Positions 33,573-44,910 of a stretch of DNA of 64,000 nucleotides are shown one piece after another. The first letter of the stretch is position 1. Every line of letters starts with the position of its first letter. The position numbers and the translations under genes are program-made. Origin of the DNA: Mesorhizobium jarvisii (GTDB taxonomy: Bacteria; Pseudomonadota; Alphaproteobacteria; Rhizobiales; Rhizobiaceae); contig NZ_QZXA01000002.1 in assembly GCF_003601985.1 (NCBI RefSeq), positions 124,001 through 188,000 on the forward strand, written 5' to 3'. The notes below the pieces were generated by a model. It ran no database searches, had not been told where the DNA came from, and saw nothing but the letters and a program-made list of their open reading frames with translations.

Positions 33573-33686
33573 CAGCTTCCTTTCGAAACGAAGAGGGCAT
33601 TGTCGTGCTTGGCTGGAAACCCAATGCCCCGGATTACTGGCGGTTGCACTCTTTACCGCTGGCTGTGTCGAAAAGCAGGCGGCAGG

Positions 33687-33982
33687 CCCGGTGTCAACGG
33701 GTGTTCTGCCGCAACTACTTATTCCCTGGGGCTTCGCTGCCGCTGCCCCCGGTTCAACGGGCGTCCTGCTGGAACAATGTGGTCCAGGGATTCGCTGCCA
33801 TTGAACCCGGTTCAACGAGAGTCTCGCTGGAGCAACTTGGTCTAGAGAGTCGCTGCCGTTGAACCCGGTTCAACGGGAGTCACGCTGGAGCAACTTGATC
33901 CAGGGATTCGCTGCCGTTGAACCAGGTATCAACGGGTGTTCTGCCGCAGCCACTTGTTCCATGCGGCTTCCGAGCCGTTGAA
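33687..33982 (-). repeat. Five-unit array of degenerate copies of the GH25 gene's 3' end
   Basis: Units start at about 33687, 33748, 33806, 33864 and 33922, with periods of 61, 58, 58 and 58 bp. The last unit (33922-33982) is the functional 3' end of the lysozyme gene plus its stop. On the minus strand the others read as versions of its tail: W-I-K-L-L-Q-R-D-S-R-stop (33864 unit), T-K-L-L-Q-R-D-S-R-stop (33806), W-T-T-L-F-Q-Q-D-A-R-stop (33748) and N-K-stop-L-R-Q-N-T-R-stop (33687). The unit nearest mltB resembles the gene copy most; the three inner units form a second subtype. Together with about 110 bp of unremarkable sequence they fill the 356-bp gap. Confidence 0.85.
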
Positions 33983-34729
33983 GACGTTGATGTCGGATTT
34001 GCCGGTCATGCCGGGAACGATGCCGGTTCCGGTGTATTGCCAGAAGGTGAAGGGGTGGCTGCCATATTTCTCGCGCGGATGGCCGGCGACCGAGCGCAAC
34101 CAGTAGGGGTAGCCGCGGAAGGTCGACAACTCGTTGTCGTCGAAGAAGTCGACAGAGGTGTAGATGATCGGCTTCTTGCCGTAATGCCGCTCGACGATCT
34201 GGAGGAAGGTGGTCATCTCCGCGCGCACCGTGGCGGCGTCGGGACGCAGCCGGCAGGTCGGCGATTTCGGGTTCCATTCCATGTCGAGAACCGGCGGCAT
34301 GGCGGAGCGGTCGACGGGAACGTTCTGGATGAACCAGCGCGCCTGCTGGGCAGCCGGGGTGCAGAAATAGAAGAAATGATAGGCCGCGCGCGGAACGCCG
34401 GCGGCTTTCGTGCGCGCCCAGTGCTCGTTGAAATACTCGTCGAAGCGGTCGCCGCCTTCTGTGGCCTTGATGAAGGCGAAGGAAATGCCGCTCGCCTTGG
34501 CCGTCGGCCAGTCGACCGAGGTCTGGTACTTGGAGACGTCGGTGCCGTGAACGGCATAGTTCCATGGCGCGCCGCTATCCCATTCATGCGGCTTGGAATC
34601 CTCGAAGCGCGGCGCGCGCACGACGACCGTCGGGCTGCTGGATGAGGACGGCGACAGCGGAGACAGATCGTCCACGGTCGAGCAGGCGCCAAGCAGCGTC
34701 AGCATGAAAAGGGCCGCAAGACGGCGCAT
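33929..34729 (-). CDS. GH25 lysozyme, lipoprotein
   Basis: 266 residues. A lipoprotein signal with lipobox LLGAC is followed by a Ser-rich linker (about 30-40), then a glycoside hydrolase 25 domain: YAVHGTDVSKYQTSVDWPTA, FAFIKATEGGDRFD, AAYHFFYF and PVLDMEWNPKS (catalytic Asp/Glu pair), ending FWQYTGTGIVPGM. GH25 enzymes cut MurNAc-beta-1,4-GlcNAc in peptidoglycan. It should sit in the periplasm, anchored to a membrane. ATG at 34729 has a GGAAG site; a TTG four codons earlier is less likely. The 3' end of the gene is the first unit of a tandem repeat array. The mltB-like gene lies downstream. Confidence 0.92.
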   Translation of the reverse strand: MRRLAALFMLTLLGACSTVDDLSPLSPSSSSSPTVVVRAPRFEDSKPHEWDSGAPWNYAVHGTDVSKYQTSVDWPTAKASGISFAFIKATEGGDRFDEYFNEHWARTKAAGVPRAAYHFFYFCTPAAQQARWFIQNVPVDRSAMPPVLDMEWNPKSPTCRLRPDAATVRAEMTTFLQIVERHYGKKPIIYTSVDFFDDNELSTFRGYPYWLRSVAGHPREKYGSHPFTFWQYTGTGIVPGMTGKSDINVFNGSEAAWNKWLRQNTR

Positions 34730-34846
34730 CACAACTTCCAAGCCGGAAACAGCCGGTCGCTGATGGGTCTGTGAACCGATGGCCGACGATTGGTCGAGCC
34801 CCCTCCAGGCGATCGCCCCACAGCATCGCCCAGCCTATCCTTTTTG

Positions 34847-34887
34847 TGCATGTCCCAAAACCGCTCAGCACTTTTGGGCGACATGCA
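34847..34887. repeat. Dispersed rhizobial-type inverted repeat
   Basis: TGCATGT (34847-34853) and CCCAAAA pair with TTTTGGG and ACATGCA (34881-34887), with a 2-nt bulge and an 11-nt loop. The wording (tgcatgtc..ccaaaaccgct..agcacttttgggcgacatgca) is the kind of element repeated in many intergenic regions of Mesorhizobium and relatives. It lies in the 281-bp gap between the divergent GH25 and serine hydrolase genes; I see nothing else distinct there apart from their leaders. Confidence 0.65.
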
Positions 34888-35010
34888 TCCTGTGATCGCC
34901 GATCATGGTTGATAATCCGTTGACGGCGCTCGACAACAGCCCTGATTTTGCGGAAGCAATGGCGGCAATTCGATGACATAAGGGTCGGGCGAAAGCCCGG
35001 GAGGAAGCGG

Positions 35011-36390
35011 ATGCGGTTCGTCGTCAAGATCGTCAAATGGCTGCTTGGCCTGATCGTTCTGGCGGTCGCCGCCCTGTTTGCCTGGCTCTACATCGCGCCG
35101 CCCGAACTGATCCGCGTCGGTTCGGGCTATTCGGCCAAGATCGTCTGCTCCAACGTCTTCATCGCCGGGCGCGATGCCAACGAAGTGCTTGCCGTAGACG
35201 TGCAGGCGCCCGGACACCCGCTGCTGCGGCTGATGCGGGTCTCGGTCGACAAGAACCGGGGAACGGTTTCGGCGGGCCTGCTGGGCTTCCTCGGCAAAAG
35301 CGAGGCGGTTTCCCGCGATGGGCTGGGCTGCGCCTCGATCCCCGACGGGGATGTCGGCAAGGCGCGGCGCACGACGGTCCATGTCGAGCCTTCGCCAACC
35401 AGCCAGGATACGCTGTGGCCCGAAGGCGAGCGGGTCGAGGCATCGCAGGATCCGGTGATTGCCAAGCTGCTCGACGATGCGGCGCTGACCGGTTCGGGCA
35501 TGCGCGCGGTGGTCGTGGTCAAGAACGGCCGCGTCGTCGCCGAGCGCTATGGCGACGGCTTTTCGGCCAAGACGCCGCTGCTCGGCTGGTCGATGACCAA
35601 GACGGTGAATGCCGCCATCGTCGGCACGCTGGTCAAGGACGGCAAGATGGCCGTCGGCAACAAGGGCCTGTTCGCGCCGTGGAAGGCGGACGGCCGCGCG
35701 GCGATCAGCCTTGCCGACATGATGGCGATGTCGAGCGGTCTGGAGTTCAACGAGGACTATGGCGACGTCGCCGACGTAACGCGCATGCTCTATCTCGAGC
35801 CCGACATGGCGGGCTTTGCCGAATCAAAACGGCTGGCGGGCGAGGTCGGCAAAGTATTTTCCTATTCGAGCGGCACGGCGGTGATGCTGTCGCGGCTCTG
35901 GCAGGACGCGATCGGCGACAAGGCGAAGGCGCTGACATGGCCGCGCACGGCGCTGTTCGGGCCGCTCGGCATGCACAGCGCCGTGCTTGAAACCGACGAG
36001 CAGGGCACCTTCGTCGGTTCGTCCTATCTCTACGCCACGGCGCATGACTGGGCGCGCTTCGGCCAGTTCCTGCTGCAGGGCGGCGTGTGGAACGGCAACC
36101 AGGTCCTGCCGACGGGCTTCGTCGACTGGATGCGCGAGCCGGCGCCTGCCTCGAAAGTCTACGGCAAGGGCCAGTTGTGGATCGAGGCGCCCGGCGATGA
36201 GGAAAATCCCGGGGCCGGCGTCGCGGCAGGCCTGCCCAAGGACACCTATTGGATGGAGGGGCATGACGGCCAGACCGTAGCGATCATTCCGTCGGAGCAG
36301 CTGGTGATCGCGCGGCTGGGGCTGACGCCGGCCAAGGTCGGTTATCGCCCACAGACGATGGTGGGGGCGCTGGTGAAGGCGCTGCATTAG
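35011..36390 (+). CDS. Membrane-anchored serine hydrolase, class C beta-lactamase-like
   Basis: 459 residues. One N-terminal transmembrane anchor (KIVKWLLGLIVLAVAALFAW), about 100 residues of periplasmic linker domain, then a beta-lactamase/D-Ala-D-Ala peptidase fold: SxxK in GWSMTKTVNA (nucleophile Ser and Lys), YSS in KVFSYSSGTAVM as the second motif, and the final HDGQ block in place of KTG. It is probably a peptidase or esterase acting on wall fragments or other periplasmic substrates, more than a true antibiotic-hydrolysing enzyme. The start at 35011 has a GGGAGGAAG site. Its neighbours (GH25, MltB) suggest wall turnover. Confidence 0.85.
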   Translation: MRFVVKIVKWLLGLIVLAVAALFAWLYIAPPELIRVGSGYSAKIVCSNVFIAGRDANEVLAVDVQAPGHPLLRLMRVSVDKNRGTVSAGLLGFLGKSEAVSRDGLGCASIPDGDVGKARRTTVHVEPSPTSQDTLWPEGERVEASQDPVIAKLLDDAALTGSGMRAVVVVKNGRVVAERYGDGFSAKTPLLGWSMTKTVNAAIVGTLVKDGKMAVGNKGLFAPWKADGRAAISLADMMAMSSGLEFNEDYGDVADVTRMLYLEPDMAGFAESKRLAGEVGKVFSYSSGTAVMLSRLWQDAIGDKAKALTWPRTALFGPLGMHSAVLETDEQGTFVGSSYLYATAHDWARFGQFLLQGGVWNGNQVLPTGFVDWMREPAPASKVYGKGQLWIEAPGDEENPGAGVAAGLPKDTYWMEGHDGQTVAIIPSEQLVIARLGLTPAKVGYRPQTMVGALVKALH

Positions 36391-36391
36391 T

Positions 36392-36486
36392 GCAATTCCA
36401 GGAAAGTGTGTGCGGTTTTCCGTCCGGAATTGCGTCAAAACAAAAAGTAGAGCAGTTCACCGTTTCCATGAAACGGTGAACTGCTC
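36392..36486. repeat. Dispersed palindromic mosaic element (two hairpins)
   Basis: Two inverted repeats in tandem: GCAATTCC (36392-36399) with GGAATTGC (36426-36433), and a long one with 17-bp arms, GAGCAGTTCACCGTTTC (36450-36466) and GAAACGGTGAACTGCTC (36470-36486), loop CAT. It begins right after the hydrolase stop and fills most of the gap to higA. Elements of this wording are frequent in Mesorhizobium intergenic DNA. The long hairpin could also limit read-through between the convergent genes. Confidence 0.7.
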
Positions 36487-36504
36487 AAGCCCTGCAAATC
36501 TGGT

Positions 36505-36813
36505 CTATGCGGCTGTCGGTAAAGGCTTGGCGCGGTCAACACGTGCCCGCTCGTCGGGCGAATTCATAACCGCCCAAAGATCGCTGCGGCGTTGGACATT
36601 CAGCCAGAAGTCCGGGCTGTTGCCAAACACCCGGGCCAGAATGAGCGCGGTTGCCGCCGTCACGTTGCGACGGTCGTTGCACAATTCATTCACATGCTTG
36701 CGCTGAACGCCCATCGCCTCGGCCAATGCCGCCTGCGTCAAGCCGAGCGGCTGCATGAACTCCTCGGTGAGAATCTCGCCAACCGTTGCTGGCTTGCGTG
36801 CGGTCATCAACAT
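36505..36813 (-). CDS. higA: HigA-type antitoxin (XRE helix-turn-helix)
   Basis: 102 residues. VGEILTEEFMQPLGLTQAAL then AEAMGVQRKHVNELCNDRRN is the HigA/VapI DNA-binding domain, followed by TAATALILARVFGNSPDFWL, the antitoxin signature. It binds HigB and represses the shared promoter. It is the second gene of the operon, 8 bp after the toxin gene, the usual reversed order for higBA. ATG at 36813 is taken as the start, with 36807 an alternative. The product of a type II toxin-antitoxin system. Confidence 0.9.
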   Translation of the reverse strand: MLMTARKPATVGEILTEEFMQPLGLTQAALAEAMGVQRKHVNELCNDRRNVTAATALILARVFGNSPDFWLNVQRRSDLWAVMNSPDERARVDRAKPLPTAA

Positions 36814-36821
36814 GTTTCAGC

Positions 36822-37118
36822 TCACTTATAACTGTGGTCGTCGAGATAAATGTCTGACGCTTCACCGCGACCGCCGTCCCAGCGGAAGATCAGTCGCCAC
36901 TGCTGGTTGACGCGGATCGAATGGAAGCCCTCGAGATTGCCGCGCAACTTCTCGAAATGGTTGCTGGGCGGCACGCGCAAATCCTGATCGACCATGGCGT
37001 CGTCAATCATCTGGAGCTTGCGGAACAAGCGGCTTTCGAGATCGGACGGAATGTTGCGGGAGTGGGTGTCGTCTACAAAGAAGGCCCGCAGCCATCCGTC
37101 TCTAAAACCGACGATCAT
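36822..37118 (-). CDS. higB: HigB-type toxin (RelE superfamily mRNA interferase)
   Basis: 98 residues. FVDDTHSRNIPSDLESRLFR, KLQMIDDAMVDQDLRVPPSN, HFEKLRGNLEGFHSIRVNQQ and WRLIFRWDGG are the HigB blocks of RelE-fold ribosome-dependent mRNA endonucleases; the basic and aromatic residues near the C-terminus (R...N-Q-Q-W-R) are kept, so the toxin looks intact. ATG at 37118 has a GGAAG site; the frame extends to 37220 without support. It is followed by higA. A small palindrome ACCCC-T-GGGGT at 37149-37159 lies in the promoter region and may be the operator. Confidence 0.9.
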   Translation of the reverse strand: MIVGFRDGWLRAFFVDDTHSRNIPSDLESRLFRKLQMIDDAMVDQDLRVPPSNHFEKLRGNLEGFHSIRVNQQWRLIFRWDGGRGEASDIYLDDHSYK

Positions 37119-37236
37119 CACATGCTTCCAGTATGGAGATAATGTACCACCCCTGGGGTCACATAACAATGTTCGATCTGGTTGATGGTAGCATCCATCC
37201 TCCATCAGCGAATGGGGCACCGCCCCAACGGCGATG

Positions 37237-37920
37237 CTAGCTGGCGATCTTGATCACCGCCAGCCAGGCATAACCGCGATAAAGCGTGCGGAAACGGAAG
37301 GTTGCGCCGGTTCGCCGAGATTCCGATTCCAGAACTTCGCGCAGCGATTCACGCGGCGTGACGTGGAATTTTCTGAGCCAACCGCGCAGCAAGGTCCGGA
37401 ACCAGCCCGGCAGGCCTTCCTGCTGGCCGAAATCGACGATGTGCAGCGAGCCGTCGGGGGATAGCGCGGCGAGTGCCGCCGACACCGTCTTTTCCCAGCC
37501 TGGGATCATCGACAGCGAATAGGAGACGAAGACCCGGTCGAAGCGCTCGATGCCGTAAAGGGAGCCCGCATCGAAATCGGTGGCGTCGCCTCTTGCCAGC
37601 GTGACGCGGCCGGACAGGCCTTCGCGGTCGATCGCCTTGCCGGCCGTCTCCAGCATCTCGGCCGAGATATCGAGGCCGAAGAAGCGGGCATCAGGATAGC
37701 GACGGGCGGCCAGGATGATGTTGCGACCGGTGCCGCAGCCGAGTTCCAGCACGGTGCCGCCTTGTGGCACCTCAAGCCCATCGATCAGCCGGTCGCGGCC
37801 GAGCAGATAGTATTTGCGGGTCAGGTCGTAGATGTGGCGCTGCCAGTGGTAGACCCCGTCCATCAGCTCGGCATGATTGGCCTTGAATGCCGGGCTGACC
37901 GGCAGCTCGGTCGTGCTCAT
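37237..37920 (-). CDS. btaB: Diacylglycerylhomoserine N-methyltransferase BtaB
   Basis: 227 residues, class I SAM methyltransferase. SAM motif VLELGCGTGRNIILAARRYP near residues 60-80, FFGLDISAEMLETA, and IPGWEKTVSAALAALSPDGS. Its start overlaps the stop of the DUF3419-type btaA gene (ATGA at 37917-37920), the arrangement of the rhizobial btaAB operon, in which BtaB trimethylates diacylglycerylhomoserine to the betaine lipid DGTS. DGTS replaces phospholipids under phosphate starvation. Assignment rests on the coupling to btaA plus a PHO box upstream of the pair. It probably acts at the inner membrane surface. Confidence 0.88.
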   Translation of the reverse strand: MSTTELPVSPAFKANHAELMDGVYHWQRHIYDLTRKYYLLGRDRLIDGLEVPQGGTVLELGCGTGRNIILAARRYPDARFFGLDISAEMLETAGKAIDREGLSGRVTLARGDATDFDAGSLYGIERFDRVFVSYSLSMIPGWEKTVSAALAALSPDGSLHIVDFGQQEGLPGWFRTLLRGWLRKFHVTPRESLREVLESESRRTGATFRFRTLYRGYAWLAVIKIAS

Positions 37921-39164
37921 GCGGCGCGCTTCACGTAGAGGTGGAAGCCGCCATAAATGGCGGAGCGGTCGCGGGTCGAGAATTCGCGTGAGGCCTCGTC
38001 CTGATAGTCCCACTGGTCGAGCAGCGAGGTCGAGACGCGGCCCGGCAGCAGGCTGGGCTCGGCGGCGGTGCGGAAGATGACGCGAGCGCCTGCGGAGGCG
38101 GTGCGGCTGATTTCCGACCACAGCGCGTTGAGCTGGTCATCGGTCATCCAGTCCTGCGCATCGAGCAGGATGAAGCGGTCGACGGTGCCCGCGTCCTTGC
38201 CGGCGAGGAACTCGATCAGATTGGCATGGTGGATGGCGACGCGGTCGATATTGCCGCGAATGGTGTCGTAGTTCTGCTTTTCCAGATAGGCGGGCAGGGC
38301 GGCCTCACCGGGATTTGGATAGCGGCGGGCAAAGGCCTGCCAGGCGAAATAATTGTTTTCCAGGGGAAAATCGCAGGCGAGCTTTTCCAACCGGGCCTTC
38401 AGAACGCTGGCCATCGTGCCGTCGCCCGATGTGATCAGCGAATCGTACTGCGCCGGCGGAATGCCGAGGCCAAACAGCGAAGCCTTGCGCGAGGTCGCCC
38501 ATTTCAAGAGCTTCTTGTCGAAGACCGGGGCCAGTTCCTCGTTGAAGAAGCGGCGCTGCTCGGCGATATTCCCAGCTTCCATCATGCGGGCCGGATTGAC
38601 GCCGAAGAACTTCGCCGTGCGGTGGCCCATGGCGATGAACAGGCCGAGCAGGCCGGTCTGGTAGAAATTGCGGTCGAAAACACCGATGCGGCGGCGACCA
38701 CGCCAGTTGCAGCGTTCCCAATAGTGGCGGCTGACCGGATCGAGATGCGGCGCGATGAAACGGTCATAGGCTTGCGAATTGTGGCTGGTGTCGGCGGCGC
38801 CGAAGAAGCGGAACAGGTCGCCCTGCGATGGCAGACGGCGCACCGCCTCCAGCTTCATACGGTTCAGCGCGATATGGGCGGCGTTGAGGTCGACGGCGTC
38901 GATCCGTGCCGGCGATCGGGTGAGGTAGGCCAGGATGTTGCAGCCGCCGGAAGCGATGGTGACGATGCGATGGCCCTCACCAAGCTGCATGGCCTCCATG
39001 TCGACATCGGGGTCTTCCCAGATCTGCGGATAGACGAGGCCGGAGAACAGGAAGGCGAACAGCCGCTCGGAGATGCCGGCTTTGGAAAGCGCGCGGTTCT
39101 GGTAGACGGCCTTTCCAACTTCCTTGCCGCGGCGAAAAACTAGATCCGAGGAGACGTCCGTCAT
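37917..39164 (-). CDS. btaA: S-adenosylmethionine:diacylglycerol 3-amino-3-carboxypropyltransferase BtaA
   Basis: 415 residues, DUF3419/BtaA family. KAVYQNRALSKAGISERLFA then FLFSGLVYPQIWEDPDVDME, TIASGGCNILAYLTRSPARI (SAM-binding region) and VFDRNFYQTGLLGLFIAMGH match BtaA of Sinorhizobium and Rhodobacter. It transfers the aminocarboxypropyl group of SAM to diacylglycerol, the first step of DGTS synthesis. A PHO box 50-67 bp upstream (39214-39231) predicts PhoB activation under phosphate limitation. ATG at 39164 fits the family start; 39182 is an alternative. The downstream btaB overlaps it. Confidence 0.92.
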   Translation of the reverse strand: MTDVSSDLVFRRGKEVGKAVYQNRALSKAGISERLFAFLFSGLVYPQIWEDPDVDMEAMQLGEGHRIVTIASGGCNILAYLTRSPARIDAVDLNAAHIALNRMKLEAVRRLPSQGDLFRFFGAADTSHNSQAYDRFIAPHLDPVSRHYWERCNWRGRRRIGVFDRNFYQTGLLGLFIAMGHRTAKFFGVNPARMMEAGNIAEQRRFFNEELAPVFDKKLLKWATSRKASLFGLGIPPAQYDSLITSGDGTMASVLKARLEKLACDFPLENNYFAWQAFARRYPNPGEAALPAYLEKQNYDTIRGNIDRVAIHHANLIEFLAGKDAGTVDRFILLDAQDWMTDDQLNALWSEISRTASAGARVIFRTAAEPSLLPGRVSTSLLDQWDYQDEASREFSTRDRSAIYGGFHLYVKRAA

Positions 39165-39213
39165 GGCAAAGTGATTCCCCATTTGCTTTGCCGCAAGCGG
39201 GTAGCGCAGCGTC

Positions 39214-39231
39214 ATGACAGGCCGGTGACAG
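39214..39231 (-). promoter_or_regulatory. PHO box upstream of btaAB
   Basis: On the minus strand CTGTCAC-CGGC-CTGTCAT, two 7-bp half-sites 11 bp apart; only one base of the 14 differs from the CTGTCAT-N4-CTGTCAT consensus bound by rhizobial PhoB. Distance and orientation suit activation of btaA (start at 39164). Confidence 0.85.
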
Positions 39232-39247
39232 CCTGTTGACGTGTTCT

Positions 39248-42880
<3,633 letters not shown>

Positions 42881-43061
42881 GGCGGCTGTCTCCGGCATTT
42901 TTCGTTTTCAGCTTTCGTTGTTAATGTGCCAATGCGCCGGCAGCAACGCATCCCGTTGATGTTACACGCGGAAACGCAACGTTACGAAACTCATGGCCGT
43001 GTCGCGCATTTCCTCTTCGACCGTTCACCGCAACGTGAGCGTGTGTTGAAGGAGAGATATT

Positions 43062-43274
43062 ATGAAAAAGCTCATTCTGGCTTCCGTGTCCGCCCTTGCC
43101 CTGCTGGGCGTCGCGGCTTGCAGCGACAGCGGCAAGGGCACTGACACCACCACAACGCAGAGCACCAATCCGCCGGCTGCTGAGCAGCCGATGAAGCCTG
43201 CGGCTCCGGCCGACAACTCGACCAAGCCTGCCGAGCCGGCTCCGGCAACGCCTGCTCCTGCGCCCGCGCAGTAG
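43062..43274 (+). CDS. Small Pro/Ala-rich lipoprotein
   Basis: 70 residues. The signal peptide ends in the lipobox LGVAAC (Cys near 20), so the mature protein is lipid-anchored, with a Thr/Gln stretch then a low-complexity Pro-Ala-Glu-Lys tail (PAAPADNSTKP, PAPATPAPAPAQ). It resembles small entericidin-type or wall-spanning lipoproteins only in size and composition; I assign no function. The start has a strong AAGGAGAG site. A GC-rich terminator follows 31 bp after the stop, so it is monocistronic. Confidence 0.8.
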   Translation: MKKLILASVSALALLGVAACSDSGKGTDTTTTQSTNPPAAEQPMKPAAPADNSTKPAEPAPATPAPAPAQ

Positions 43275-43304
43275 TTTGTAAAGCAGTAAGAGTGTCTTGG
43301 GAGG

Positions 43305-43332
43305 AAGGGCCGGCGTCTCGCCGGCCTTTTCT
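43305..43332 (+). terminator. Intrinsic terminator after the small lipoprotein gene
   Basis: GGCCGGCG (43308-43315), loop TCT, CGCCGGCC (43319-43326), extended by G-T and A-T pairs and followed by TTTTCTT. Confidence 0.88.
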
Positions 43333-43438
43333 TGCAAAGGCAACCACCTGGACCGACCAAGGAGCCCCTGGTTCACGGACCCGGGAGCGGCCGTTATTGG
43401 CTTGATAGCGGGGACCGGTTGGTTCTATGAAGCGGGCC

Positions 43439-44158
43439 ATGTCGATTTGGGACCGCCTCGGCGAGTTTATCACACGGGTATCGTCTTCAGCCTCGTCGGG
43501 CGTTGCCGATGTCGTGGAGGCCGTGCGCACGGTTTTTTCCGGCGATGCGGACCTGCGCCGCCGCGTCGCCTTTTCCGTGGCGATGATCGCGCTCTCGGCC
43601 AAGATGGCCAAGGCAGACGGCATCGTCACCCAGGATGAGGTGCGCGCCTTCCAGGAAATATTCGAAGTGCCGCCGAAGGAGACGCGCAACGTTGCGCGGC
43701 TGTTCGATCTCGCCCAGCGGGACGTGGCTGGTTTCGAAACCTATGCCGAGCGCATGGCGCAGTTGTGCGGTTCCGGGCATTCCAATTGCGTGATGCTGGA
43801 AGACATACTCGACGGCCTGTTCCACATCGCCAAGGCCGATGGGCTGGTGCATGAACGCGAAGGCATCTTCCTGCACCGTATCGCCGAGATCTTCCGCATC
43901 GACGAGGCCCATTACGAGTCGATCCTGGCCCGGCACGTCAATCTTGGCGCCGGCGACCCCTATGTCGTGCTCGGCATCGAGCGCGGCAAGCCGTTCGAGG
44001 AGGTCAGGAAGCGTTACCGCAAGCTGGTCTCCGACAACCATCCCGACCGGCTGATCGCGCGTGGCCTGCCGCAGGAATTCATCAAGATCGCCACGACCAG
44101 GGTCGCGGCGATCAACGCCGCCTATGAGATGATCGAGCGGGGCCTGCGGCACGTATGA
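43439..44158 (+). CDS. TerB-like/DnaJ-domain protein, DjlA-type
   Basis: 239 residues. The middle part (about 40-150) is a TerB-like helical domain (FSVAMIALSAKMAKADGIVT, QDEVRAFQEIF, IAKADGLVHEREGIFLHRIA). The C-terminal 65 residues are a J domain with the HPD motif in LVSDNHPDRLI, which stimulates DnaK ATPase. DjlA of enterobacteria shares this layout but has an N-terminal membrane anchor, which is not obvious here. ATG at 43439 fits the homologous start better than 43427. Its stop overlaps the next gene (ATGA), coupling it to a peptidoglycan amidase. Confidence 0.85.
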   Translation: MSIWDRLGEFITRVSSSASSGVADVVEAVRTVFSGDADLRRRVAFSVAMIALSAKMAKADGIVTQDEVRAFQEIFEVPPKETRNVARLFDLAQRDVAGFETYAERMAQLCGSGHSNCVMLEDILDGLFHIAKADGLVHEREGIFLHRIAEIFRIDEAHYESILARHVNLGAGDPYVVLGIERGKPFEEVRKRYRKLVSDNHPDRLIARGLPQEFIKIATTRVAAINAAYEMIERGLRHV

Positions 44159-44910
44159 GCGGCTTCCTGCCCGACGAGCCGAGCGCCGAGGTCAGGGTGT
44201 CGCCGAATTTCGGGCCACGGCGCGATACGCTGAAACCCGACATGATCGTGCTGCACTATACTGGCATGCCCACGGGGGCCGGAGCGGAAGCCTGGCTGTG
44301 CGATCCGGCGAGCGAGGTTTCATCGCACTATCTCGTCCACGAGAGTGGCCACATCGTGCAGATGGTGCGGGAAAGCGACCGCGCCTGGCACGCCGGCAAG
44401 AGTTCCTGGTTCGGACGCACCGATATCAATTCCTGCTCGGTGGGCATCGAGATCGTCAATCCTGGCCATTCGCTGGGCTATCCCGGGTTCCCTCGGCGCC
44501 AGATCGAGGCGGTGATCGGCCTGTGCAATGGAATTACCGCGCGGCATGCGATCCCCGCCATGCGGGTGCTGGCGCATTCCGACGTGGCACCCGGCCGCAA
44601 GATCGATCCGGGCGAGAAGTTCCCTTGGGCCGCCCTGTTTGCGGCCGGTGTCGGCCATCTTGTGCCTGCTGCACCCATCAGGCGCGGGACCGCGCTGAAG
44701 CCCGGCGACAGCGGTGCCGATGTCGAGGCGTTGCAGTCTATGCTGACGCTCTATGGCTATGGTGTCGAGATATCGGGTGTTTTCGACCATCAGACGCGGA
44801 TTGTCGTCGAGGCCTTCCAACGGCATTTCCGGCCCCGTCTGGTCGACGGGCTGGCCGATGGCTCGACCATGCGCACGCTGCAGAAGTTGCTTGCCTCGGT
44901 GAGCGGCTAA
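44155..44910 (+). CDS. N-acetylmuramoyl-L-alanine amidase, AmiD-like, with peptidoglycan-binding domain
   Basis: 251 residues. Amidase_2 domain with zinc-binding His in MIVLHYTGM, SHYLVHESGHIVQMV and LAHSDVAPGRKIDPGEKFPW (His/Asp); a PG_binding_1 domain follows (LKPGDSGADVEALQSMLTLY, RIVVEAFQRHF). It cleaves the amide between MurNAc and the stem peptide, or acts on anhydro-muropeptides. No signal peptide is visible, which suggests a cytoplasmic AmpD-like recycling role, although AmiD relatives are exported. The start overlaps the stop of the TerB-J protein. Confidence 0.88.
   Translation: MSGFLPDEPSAEVRVSPNFGPRRDTLKPDMIVLHYTGMPTGAGAEAWLCDPASEVSSHYLVHESGHIVQMVRESDRAWHAGKSSWFGRTDINSCSVGIEIVNPGHSLGYPGFPRRQIEAVIGLCNGITARHAIPAMRVLAHSDVAPGRKIDPGEKFPWAALFAAGVGHLVPAAPIRRGTALKPGDSGADVEALQSMLTLYGYGVEISGVFDHQTRIVVEAFQRHFRPRLVDGLADGSTMRTLQKLLASVSG

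Noticed and set aside
33573..33815. An 81-codon N-terminal extension of the MltB-like protein
   Set aside because: It only reads through the tail-repeat array; the ATG at 33572 starts a clean signal peptide with a good ribosome-binding site.
33687..33982. A CRISPR array
   Set aside because: Units are adjacent without spacers, degenerate and match the lysozyme 3' end; no cas genes are near.
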